Below the pieces are notes generated by a model. The model was given only the letters and a program-made list of their open reading frames with translations. It was not told the DNA's origin and searched no databases. Below are positions 1 through 5,935 of a DNA stretch of 64,000 nt, in pieces; the first letter of the stretch is position 1; every line of letters starts with the position of its first letter. Source of the DNA: Oscillospiraceae bacterium (lineage in GTDB: Bacteria > Bacillota > Clostridia > Oscillospirales > Oscillospiraceae); the NCBI GenBank assembly GCA_910575815.1, contig CAJTFN010000004.1, positions 1 through 64,000 of the forward strand, in the 5' to 3' direction. A program made the position numbers and the translations under genes.

Positions 1-253
1 AATTCTTTCCCAGACCAGCGTTCCTGCGGTGGTCTTGTTGTTGTGCCTTTTTTACCCCCTTTTACCCCCTTCTTCCTTCTTCACTTTTCTGTAAATTTTC
101 TATTGACTTTTCCTTTGCAGACTTTCCAAAACGCGATTTTCAAAGCGTAATACCCAAATTTCATAAGATATTCAGACGCTAACGGAAACGGCATATAAAA
201 AAACCGTTGAATGGCGGCTGTCTATTAACGCGCCCCAAACGAAAACAAACACC

Positions 254-298
254 AAACGGCGGTTTTGAAACAACGGATTTCAAGACCGCCGTTTTCTT
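254..298 (+). terminator. Rho-independent terminator
   Basis: A 17-bp stem with one G-U pair (254-270 with 278-294) and a 7-nt loop is followed by TCTT. It closes off whatever lies upstream of the left recombinase cassette. In 1-253 I see T-rich and CCCCTTTT-type tracts but no gene that I can support. Confidence 0.6.
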
Positions 299-331
299 AT
301 GACTGACACGGCGGAAAAAGGAGGTTACGCC

Positions 332-388
332 GTGTCTTTCTATATTGTCCGCCCCCTTGATTTATCAAAAAAAGCCCTCCCCCTCTAA
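332..388 (+). CDS. 18-residue leader peptide
   Basis: The GTG start lies 6-7 nt after a strong AAGGAGG and encodes MSFYIVRPLDLSKKALPL. The inverted copy at 56856-56912 encodes the same peptide with two changes (V6L, L9P), while most nucleotide differences are silent, which supports real translation. It sits just upstream of the terminator at 440-475 and the sigma-like gene. I infer a translated leader that governs attenuation; no peptide function is known to me. Confidence 0.6.
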   Translation: MSFYIVRPLDLSKKALPL

Positions 389-439
389 AGGGGAGCCCTG
401 GCCGAAACTGCGAAAATTGTAAAATACTGTCGCCCCGAC

Positions 440-475
440 ACGTCCGTATAGCCTTGCGCTGTGCGGACGTTTTTC
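440..475 (+). terminator. Attenuator-like terminator upstream of sigma-like gene
   Basis: Thirteen paired positions including G-U pairs (440-452 with 458-470), a 5-nt loop and a run of T form a strong intrinsic terminator between the leader peptide and the sigma-like gene. The right cassette keeps a weaker version at 56770-56802. Confidence 0.6.
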
Positions 476-486
476 TATTCTGGAGC

Positions 487-507
487 CTCTGGACACCGTG
501 TCCAGAG
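487..507. repeat. Recurrent palindrome, copy 1
   Basis: Ten-bp perfect arms (CTCTGGACAC/GTGTCCAGAG) flank a single C. It lies between the attenuator and the SD-hairpin of the sigma-like gene. Related copies are at 1494, 55840, 56735, 59284 and 60176. Confidence 0.7.
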
Positions 508-526
508 ACCCGCTGCCGCTCCCCGC

Positions 527-571
527 CCTCCATTTCGATCTGTCCCTTTCCGCCCCGTATCGAAATGGAGG
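527..571 (+). promoter_or_regulatory. Hairpin sequestering the sigma-like gene SD
   Basis: A perfect 13-bp stem (527-539 with 559-571) includes in its 3' arm the GGAGG that serves the ATG at 578. The right cassette has the same perfect 13-bp stem (56672-56684 with 56703-56715) although the loop differs. Folding would hide the ribosome-binding site. Confidence 0.6.
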
Positions 572-577
572 TTACAT

Positions 578-997
578 ATGACGACCATCAAATTGAACAA
601 CTACTATCCCCACCTGACCGAGAGCGTCACCCTGGAAGTGCCGGAGGAGATCGCCGTGACCCTCTCCATTGGGGGCCGTATGTGCGACAGCTACAAGCGG
701 CGCAAGCGGGACCATGACGAGTGCTCCCTGGACGGGACCCCCGGCTTTGAGGCCGACGTGACCTATCCCCCGCTGACCCCGGAGGAGATCATGGAGCTGG
801 CCGAGGACCACGCCGCCCTCTATGCCGCCCTTGACCGTCTCCCGCCTGTCCAGGCCCGGCGCGTCTATGTCCGCTTCATCCTGGGACGGAGCGTGACGGC
901 GATTGCCAGAGCCGAGGGCGTGAATAAAAGCCAGATCACCCGCTCTATTGAATTAGGCTTAAAAAATTTGCGGGATATTTTGAAAAATCCTTGCTGA
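578..997 (+). CDS. Sigma-70 region 4-like HTH protein of recombinase cassette
   Basis: This 139-residue protein has a C-terminal helix-turn-helix resembling sigma-70 region 4 (LPPVQARRVYVRF... SVTAIARAEGVNKSQITRSI, about residues 88-128), so it probably binds promoter DNA or acts as a sigma-like activator. The ATG at 578 is preferred over upstream in-frame starts because it has GGAGG 6 nt upstream and because the paralogue at 56246-56665 is exactly the same length. The basic KRRKRDHDEC segment near residue 42 is also shared. It lies upstream of tnpW and a large serine recombinase, and probably controls that cassette. Its SD lies inside a conserved hairpin. The role in recombinase control is inferred from position. 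Confidence 0.7.
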   Translation: MTTIKLNNYYPHLTESVTLEVPEEIAVTLSIGGRMCDSYKRRKRDHDECSLDGTPGFEADVTYPPLTPEEIMELAEDHAALYAALDRLPPVQARRVYVRFILGRSVTAIARAEGVNKSQITRSIELGLKNLRDILKNPC

Positions 998-1627
998 CCG
1001 ACGCAACAAACCGCTAAAAATCCGCCTGATAGGTGAGGAGGGACAAGCCCTCCCACCGACAACTGAATATACAGTATTCCAGGCACAAAACCCGCGTGAA
1101 TAGCGGCAAAAGGCGCGCCGCCAGGATGGGAGCTCCGAGGAGGTGAACAGGGAGCGGACCGAGCGATCAACGCGAACCTTTGACCCGGCTGTGGCAGGCC
1201 GGGCGCGACGACAGCGCGGGGGATAATGAAACTTGCTCACGCCCTCCCACGGACTTGCGGGGGAGCCCTGCGGTACGCGCCAGCCCTCCCACGGGGGCGG
1301 CGGTGCTGTGGAGCTATGACAGCCGGAGCCAACGGCGGCCTGGAATACTCCCCGCGCTGGGGGTGCGTGGCAAATACAGCGTACAACAAAACCGAGGAGC
1401 CGCCCGCCTGGGGCCTGTCTGTCTTGCGGCAGCCCAAACTTCCCCCGGCGCGGCGGCCCCGTTCGTGGATCGAAATGGAATACCCTGCTGGCCTCTGGAC
1501 ACCGTGTCCAGACGTGGAGCAAGGTTGAAAGGCAGCACTTTTTTAGGTGCTACCTTTCTGCGTTTCCCCACTACCCAGCGGGAAACTTGTACGCATAGGA
1601 ACCCTGTTTTACATAGGAGGGCAGATT
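998..1627. other. Conserved block without a confident gene
   Basis: This 630-bp gap has a counterpart in the right cassette (55726-56245). The most conserved part begins at about 1061 with AACTGAATATACAGTATTCC and runs to about 1270, including ACAGCGCGGGGGATAATGAA. Open frames exist (an ATG at 1226 after GGGGGAT; a TTG near 1180) and parts of both are also open in the right copy, but codon use is not convincing. It could hold a structured RNA, a recombinase site or a small gene. A recurrent palindrome lies at 1494-1512. Confidence 0.4.
1494..1512. repeat. Recurrent palindrome, copy 2
   Basis: TCTGGACAC-C-GTGTCCAGA, nine-bp arms, between the conserved block and tnpW. The matching position of the right cassette holds copy 3 (55840-55860). 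Confidence 0.65.
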
Positions 1628-1816
1628 ATGGCACAAGCGAGAACCAGCTACCACAAGGAAGTGAAAACGGCCTCTTTCCAGGGCCGGACGATTACCGTTG
1701 AAAACCTGACCCCCATTCTCGCCCCCAAGGTGCGGGACAAACGCAAGCGGGAGATCGAGACGGGGCTTTATTCCGTGTTCCGCAAGTACGCTCCAGGCCG
1801 CGCGGAAATGCGCTGA
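1628..1816 (+). CDS. TnpW-family transposon protein
   Basis: A small basic protein (62 residues) of the TnpW type known from Tn4451-like elements; its biochemical role is not established. The ATG at 1628 follows TAGGAGG. It differs from the right-cassette copy (55537-55725) at 10 of 62 positions, and the core (EVKTAS.QGRTITVENLTP) is nearly invariant. It precedes the recombinase promoter at 1830, so it ends the sigma-like/tnpW transcription unit. Confidence 0.8.
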   Translation: MAQARTSYHKEVKTASFQGRTITVENLTPILAPKVRDKRKREIETGLYSVFRKYAPGRAEMR

Positions 1817-1829
1817 CCGGGTGACATCC

Positions 1830-1858
1830 TTGTGATTTGGGGCTGTCTTTGGTATAAT
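1830..1858 (+). promoter_or_regulatory. Promoter of the (truncated) serine recombinase gene
   Basis: TTGTGA, 17 nt, TATAAT. The right cassette has TTGTGC-17-TATAAT at the same place (55495-55523, minus strand). Confidence 0.65.
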
Positions 1859-1877
1859 ATACTTGTAAAGGTTGACA

Positions 1878-1902
1878 GCTCCATTCCGATACGGAAAGGA
1901 GC
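1878..1902 (+). promoter_or_regulatory. Hairpin sequestering the recombinase SD
   Basis: GCTCCATTCCG pairs with CGGAAAGGAGC around a 3-nt loop (one A-A mismatch), burying the AAGGAG that serves the ATG at 1908. A comparable stem exists in the right cassette at 55449-55476, though the sequence differs. Confidence 0.5.
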
Positions 1903-1907
1903 CAACA

Positions 1908-2096
1908 ATGGAAAATCGCATTGACGCTATCTACGCGAGACAGTCTGTGGACCGTAAAGACAGTATCAGCATTGAAAGCCAGATCGAGTTCTGCAAGTAC
2001 GAGCTGCGGGGAGGGAATTTCAAGGACTACAAGGACGGGCCTGTTAAAATAGGACTAAATCAGCAACACCCCACAGCAAGGGGCGCACTGGTTTAG
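1908..2096 (+). pseudogene. Truncated large serine recombinase
   Basis: The first 43 codons match the intact recombinase at 53940-55445 with two changes and include the resolvase active-site motif YARQS (Ser13). Homology ends near 2036 (…KDYKD); the next about 19 codons (GPVKIGLNQ…) are unrelated and come from the sequence leading into parA, ending at a TAG inside a terminator hairpin. The rest of the gene is not found elsewhere in the window. An integration or rearrangement has therefore cut the gene, and the product cannot be an active recombinase. Confidence 0.85.
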
Positions 2097-2107
2097 TCCT
2101 GTTTTTA
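2051..2107 (+). terminator. Terminator/leader hairpin upstream of parA
   Basis: AGGACTAAA (2051-2059) pairs perfectly with TTTAGTCCT (2092-2100), followed by GTTTTTATT. An inner CCCC/GGGG pairing extends the structure. It separates the recombinase fragment from parA and could insulate or attenuate the operon. Confidence 0.65.
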
Positions 2108-2133
2108 TTCTATGAACATAGAAGGAGGCCAAA

Positions 2134-2919
2134 ATGAGCAAAGCAGCCAAAATTACGGCAATCTGCAACCAGAAAGGCGGAGTTGGCAAGACTGTAACAA
2201 CGGTCAATTTGGGAATCGGGCTGGCACGGGAAGGCAAGAAGGTCCTCCTGGTGGACGTAGACCCCCAAGGTTCGCTTACCGCCAGCCTGGGCTATCAGCA
2301 CCCGGACCAGCTTGAAGGGACCCTTGCCGATGTGCTGGGATTTATCATTACGGACAAGCCTGTACTTCCCGGAATGGGTATCATCCATCAGGCGGAGGGC
2401 GTTGATCTTCTTCCCGCCAACATTGAGTTGTCCGGTCTGGAGGTTACGCTGGTGAACACCATGAGCCGTGAGACAATCCTGCGCGAATACCTGAACAGCG
2501 TCCGGGAACAGTACGATGTGATTCTGCTGGACTGCTGCCCATCACTCGGTATGCTGACCATCAACGCCCTGGCCGCTGCGGACGAAGTAATCATTCCTAT
2601 GCAGGCGCATTACCTCTCCATCAAGGGATTGGAACAGCTCATCCGCACTATATCAAAGGTGAAGCTGAAAATCAACCCTCGTTTGGACATTGCGGGTATT
2701 CTCATAACCATGGCGGATATGAGGACCAACTACTCCCGTGAGATTGTAGATTTGCTGAGAAACGCCTATGGAAACGGTGTACGCATATTTGACAGCATTA
2801 TCCCCCTATCCATCCGAGCGGCAGAAACCAGTGCGGAGGGACGGAGTATCTATCTCCATGACCCTGCCGGTAAAGTCTCAGCCGCCTACACCGTTTTGAC
2901 GCGGGAGGTCCTGGCATGA
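2134..2919 (+). CDS. parA: ParA-family partition ATPase
   Basis: A 261-residue Soj/ParA ATPase that would, with the ParB encoded next to it, stabilise an extrachromosomal form of the element. The deviant Walker A motif KGGVGKT is at about residues 14-20, followed by VDVDPQGSLT and a Walker B-like LLDCCPSLG near residue 135. The ATG has a strong AGAAGGAGG upstream. The stop overlaps the parB start (ATGA), showing translational coupling. It is the first intact gene of the element backbone, in the position typical of Tn1549-like elements. Confidence 0.95.
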   Translation: MSKAAKITAICNQKGGVGKTVTTVNLGIGLAREGKKVLLVDVDPQGSLTASLGYQHPDQLEGTLADVLGFIITDKPVLPGMGIIHQAEGVDLLPANIELSGLEVTLVNTMSRETILREYLNSVREQYDVILLDCCPSLGMLTINALAAADEVIIPMQAHYLSIKGLEQLIRTISKVKLKINPRLDIAGILITMADMRTNYSREIVDLLRNAYGNGVRIFDSIIPLSIRAAETSAEGRSIYLHDPAGKVSAAYTVLTREVLA

Positions 2920-3824
2920 AAAGCAGTGCCGGGAAGATCGCATTGACCGGCTTAAACGATCTGTTTCAGACGGGCGGCGAGACAGTACAGGAGGTTCCGC
3001 TGTCAGAACTGTTTCCTTTCAAGGATCATCCATTTCAGGTGCGGGACGATGATGCGATGAGGAAAACGGTGGAGAGTATTGCACGGAGCGGCGTTCTGTC
3101 CCCCGGCATTGTCCGCCCCCGGCGGGAGGGCGGCTATGAGATCATAGCGGGCCACCGGCGAAAGCGAGGGAGCGAGTTAGCGGGTAAGACTACCATGCCG
3201 GTACTCATTCGGACGCTGGATGATGATGAAGCGACTATTATCATGGTCGATTCTAACCTTCAGCGAGAGAAGATTCTGCCCAGCGAAAAAGCCTTTGCCT
3301 ACAAGATGAAGCTGGAAGCCTTAAAGCATCAGGGCAAGCGGCGGGACCTAACTTCGGAACCGGCGGTTCCGAAGTTGACCGCACGGGAGAAAATAGCGCA
3401 AGACGCTGGGGAGAACTGCGGTTTGACCGTGACCCGGTACATAGCTTTAACCAAACTAATTCCTCCCCTGCTGGCTTTGGTGGACGAGGATAAGCTGGCG
3501 GTCAGCACCGCCGCTGACTATATTTCCGATTTAGCAAAGCAGGAACAGGCGGACCTTGTATCGGTGATGGATAAGTTGAATGTGGTCCCAGGGAGAGTAC
3601 AGCTTACAAAAATCAAGCAACACAGCAAAGACGGCACTCTAACCGTTACTGTTATCAATAAAATTCTTTCCGAGGGAAGTCCTGCTACTGTGCAGGTGGT
3701 CCTAAAGCAAGCACGGCTGCATCAATACTTCCCGCAGTCCTACACCACTCAGCAGATGGAAGAAGTTATTGTGTCTCTACTGGAAGCATGGAGCGTTCAA
3801 CATTCAAAGAGTATAAAGGAGTAA
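2916..3824 (+). CDS. parB: ParB/Spo0J-family partition protein
   Basis: A 302-residue ParB-family protein. The N-terminal ParB/sulfiredoxin-like nuclease fold is marked by EIIAGHRRKRGSELAG (about residues 70-85) and the following segment SNLQREKILPSEKAFAYKMKLEALK is typical of ParB. A central HTH lies near residues 150-190. It binds DNA and stimulates ParA. The start overlaps the parA stop. The C-terminal 100 residues are less conserved and probably dimerise. Confidence 0.9.
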   Translation: MKSSAGKIALTGLNDLFQTGGETVQEVPLSELFPFKDHPFQVRDDDAMRKTVESIARSGVLSPGIVRPRREGGYEIIAGHRRKRGSELAGKTTMPVLIRTLDDDEATIIMVDSNLQREKILPSEKAFAYKMKLEALKHQGKRRDLTSEPAVPKLTAREKIAQDAGENCGLTVTRYIALTKLIPPLLALVDEDKLAVSTAADYISDLAKQEQADLVSVMDKLNVVPGRVQLTKIKQHSKDGTLTVTVINKILSEGSPATVQVVLKQARLHQYFPQSYTTQQMEEVIVSLLEAWSVQHSKSIKE

Positions 3825-3841
3825 TAGGAAGGAGGCCCAAC

Positions 3842-4288
3842 ATGGCGGATTTACAGGTGGCGCTTTCGGAGGCTGTCAAGCTGAACCGGAGCATTTCGCA
3901 GTTTCTCAAATTCTCCACCTACACGGACTACGACGATCTGAGCGGCCTCGACATAGATCGTTCCGATGGCGAACAGCTTCTTCTTTGGGAAGAACTGCGG
4001 CGTATCACGGATAAGCTGGCGGACGTGGAGGAATACATTTCCTACCTTAACCGGCCCATCACGGAGGTCAGCCGTCTGCGAAAGGGAACCGCTGGGAAGT
4101 ACCGGACGGCGAAGGGCCACTACTATGATTGCCGTAGCAGCATAGAGGCCCTGGTAACGGACAAATACCACGATGTTCCCTACTGGACCCGGACCACCGT
4201 GGAACACAACGGAGCGGATTATTACCTCGTTGGTTTCAAGGACCTTCCCATGGAGGGGCTGCGTGTCCGTGTAAGATCGGCAGCATAA
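3842..4288 (+). CDS. Small element backbone protein, DUF5348-like C-terminus
   Basis: 148 residues from the ATG at 3842, chosen over an in-frame ATG at 3788 because AGGAAGGAGG lies just upstream of 3842 and the longer form would overlap parB. The N-terminal half is helical and probably a coiled coil (EELRRITDKLADVEEYISYL). The C-terminal half (YWTRTTVEHNGADYYLVGF) resembles the DUF5348 pattern seen in clostridial mobile elements. It is third in the parAB operon and followed by two terminators. No function is known. Confidence 0.65.
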   Translation: MADLQVALSEAVKLNRSISQFLKFSTYTDYDDLSGLDIDRSDGEQLLLWEELRRITDKLADVEEYISYLNRPITEVSRLRKGTAGKYRTAKGHYYDCRSSIEALVTDKYHDVPYWTRTTVEHNGADYYLVGFKDLPMEGLRVRVRSAA

Positions 4289-4300
4289 TCCATCAGGCAA

Positions 4301-4346
4301 GTCCACCCGCAACTGACTAACAATCAGCTGCGGGTGGGCTTTTTTG
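4301..4346 (+). terminator. Terminator after the parAB operon
   Basis: CCACCCGCA (4303-4311) pairs with TGCGGGTGG (4329-4337), with an inner CTGA/TCAG pair, followed by CTTTTTT. Confidence 0.85.
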
Positions 4347-4380
4347 CGTTTACGAACAAAACAAGCGGACAGAGCATGAA

Positions 4381-4420
4381 CGTCCCGGTGACTATTGCAG
4401 TCGCCGGGGCGCTTTTTTTG
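4381..4420 (+). terminator. Second terminator, before repA
   Basis: A 13-position stem with one G-U pair (4381-4393 with 4399-4411) and 5-nt loop is followed by seven T. With the one at 4301 it makes a double terminator, 30 bp before the next gene. Confidence 0.85.
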
Positions 4421-4452
4421 TTTTTCCGCACATTGCAAAGGAGGCAATCACC

Positions 4453-5478
4453 ATGCCGTCAAACTTGAATCTGGACTACTACTACGGCACCGAAGCGGAC
4501 CAGTACAGTTTCTACCGTATCCCCAAAACTCTGCTGACAGACCCCCGGTATAAGAGCGTTTCCATTGAAGCTAAGGTCCTTTACGGCCTCCTGCTGGACC
4601 GGATGGGGCTGTCGGTGAAAAACGGCTGGATGGACAGCGAGAAGCGCGTCTATATCTACTTCACCCAGGAGGACGCCATGAACCTTATGAGCTGCGGCAA
4701 GGACAAGGCCACAAAGCTGTTCCGGGAGCTGGACAAGGACGGCATTGGCCTGATCGAGCGGAAGAAGCAGGGCCAGGGACGGCCCACGCGGATTTACGTC
4801 AAAAACTTCATCCTGCCCCCGGAACCGGGCCAGCCCCAGCAGCCGGAACAGGCACCGCCGCCCCCGGCTTCTCAGACTGCGAAAAATCAGCAGTCAAGAC
4901 CGCTGGACCGTGCCGCACTCTTGACTGCGGAAAAACCGCAGTCTGCACCGCTGGAAACGCGCGGTCTTGACGGCGGCTTTTCCGCCCCTAATAAGACTGA
5001 AAAGAAAAATACTGAACTGAACGATACTGACCCATCCATCCTTCCCCCTACCCCCACGCCGTTCGTTTCTCCCCCTGTGGGTAGACCCAAGGGCTGGATG
5101 AGGATGGATGAGATGGACAGGTACAGAGAACTGATTCAGGAAAATATCGACTTTGACCTCCTGCTCCAAGAGCATCCCTACGATGAGGAAACGCTGGAGG
5201 GCTATGTGGAGCTGATGGTGGAGGTCTGCTGTTCCCGGCGGGACTTCATCCGCATTGCTGGTGAGGAAATGGCTGCTGGCGTAGTCAAGAGCCGGTTCCT
5301 GAAGCTGAACCATGAACATATCGCTTACGTTCTGGACAGTTTGAGCCAGAACACCACGCTGGTGAAAAACATCAAGGCATACACCCTGGCTGCGCTCTAC
5401 AACGCGCCCACAACCATCAGCCAGTATTACGCATCCCTGGTCAGTCACGATCTGGCCCAGGACGCCGCTGGAATATAA
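4453..5478 (+). CDS. RepA N-terminal-type replication initiator with DUF6017-like tail
   Basis: 341 residues, ATG after AAAGGAGG. Residues about 12-125 (YRIPKTLLTDPRYKSVSIEAKVLYGLLLDRM… FTQEDAMNLMSCGKDKATKLFRELDKDGIGLIERKKQGQGRPTRIYVKNF) match the RepA_N initiator family, a winged-helix DNA-binding domain. A Pro/Gln-rich linker (about 125-210) follows, then a C-terminal region (about 215-335) like DUF6017. Such proteins support transient replication of Tn1549-type elements. It lies alone between a double terminator and the DUF3846 gene. The initiator role is known for the family; replication of this element is inferred. Confidence 0.85.
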   Translation: MPSNLNLDYYYGTEADQYSFYRIPKTLLTDPRYKSVSIEAKVLYGLLLDRMGLSVKNGWMDSEKRVYIYFTQEDAMNLMSCGKDKATKLFRELDKDGIGLIERKKQGQGRPTRIYVKNFILPPEPGQPQQPEQAPPPPASQTAKNQQSRPLDRAALLTAEKPQSAPLETRGLDGGFSAPNKTEKKNTELNDTDPSILPPTPTPFVSPPVGRPKGWMRMDEMDRYRELIQENIDFDLLLQEHPYDEETLEGYVELMVEVCCSRRDFIRIAGEEMAAGVVKSRFLKLNHEHIAYVLDSLSQNTTLVKNIKAYTLAALYNAPTTISQYYASLVSHDLAQDAAGI

Positions 5479-5508
5479 CAACCGGAAAAACGAAGGAGGA
5501 TTTTCTGT

Positions 5509-5850
5509 ATGGCAAACAAAATCGACATTCTGGTGGTGGAACCCGGCGAGGCTCCCCGCCCCATCCAGGTGGAGGATACGCTGGAAGCCTTTCAGCAGAT
5601 TGTGGGCGGACCCATCGAGGCCGGGTGCTACCTGCCCCAGCGGGTCATGCTGATCTGCAACGGTGAGGGCAAGAACATGAAACTCATGCCCAACCGGGAG
5701 AATCCCACGGACAGCGGGGACTTCATCGCCGGGACGTTCCTGCTGTGCGGCTTTGAGGGGGAACACTTTACCTCCCTGACCCCCGCCCAGCAGCGGGAAT
5801 TTGAAGCCTACTTCGCCACGTCCGGCCCGGAGGGAGGCGATAAGGATTGA
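5509..5850 (+). CDS. DUF3846-family protein
   Basis: 113 residues from an ATG after AAGGAGGA. Family features seen are the N-terminal ILVVEPG, VGGPIEAGCYLPQRVMLICNGEGK, an NRENPT turn and AGTFLLCGF…FTSLTPAQQREFEAYF. DUF3846 proteins are frequent in clostridial conjugative elements and have no assigned function. It lies 30 bp after repA. In related elements the coupling protein and secretion genes tend to follow; here the next gene is the SLH surface protein. Confidence 0.8.
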   Translation: MANKIDILVVEPGEAPRPIQVEDTLEAFQQIVGGPIEAGCYLPQRVMLICNGEGKNMKLMPNRENPTDSGDFIAGTFLLCGFEGEHFTSLTPAQQREFEAYFATSGPEGGDKD

Positions 5851-5935
5851 CCAACCGCCATCTGCTCCGCCGCCTGCTGGTCCCGCCTTAGTACATAGCA
5901 CACCCCGGAAAATCTAAAATCTGAAAGGAGGACGC

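Larger units (their letters stand above)
316..2036. repeat. Left arm of an inverted cassette duplication
   Basis: This stretch is homologous, in opposite orientation, to 55325-56928. Both copies carry in the same order a leader peptide, a terminator-like hairpin, a sigma-like gene, a conserved non-coding block, tnpW and the start of a large serine recombinase gene. Homology stops inside the recombinase gene near 2036, where unrelated sequence leading into parA begins. Confidence 0.8.

Noticed and set aside
1-253. Repeat-like CCCCTTTTTACCCCCTT tract as a CRISPR or tandem repeat
   Set aside because: Only two short units; no spacer-repeat pattern is seen here or elsewhere in the window.
1180-1701. 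A 173-codon + strand frame in the left conserved block
   Set aside because: It has no SD, a low-complexity sequence and runs into tnpW in another frame; the right cassette conserves only its first about 30 codons.
1887-2096. The left recombinase fragment as a functional small resolvase
   Set aside because: It has only about 43 homologous codons, lacking most of the catalytic domain and all DNA-binding domains.
3788-3841. Upstream ATG for the third gene of the parAB operon
   Set aside because: It overlaps parB and has no SD, whereas AGGAAGGAGG precedes the ATG at 3842.
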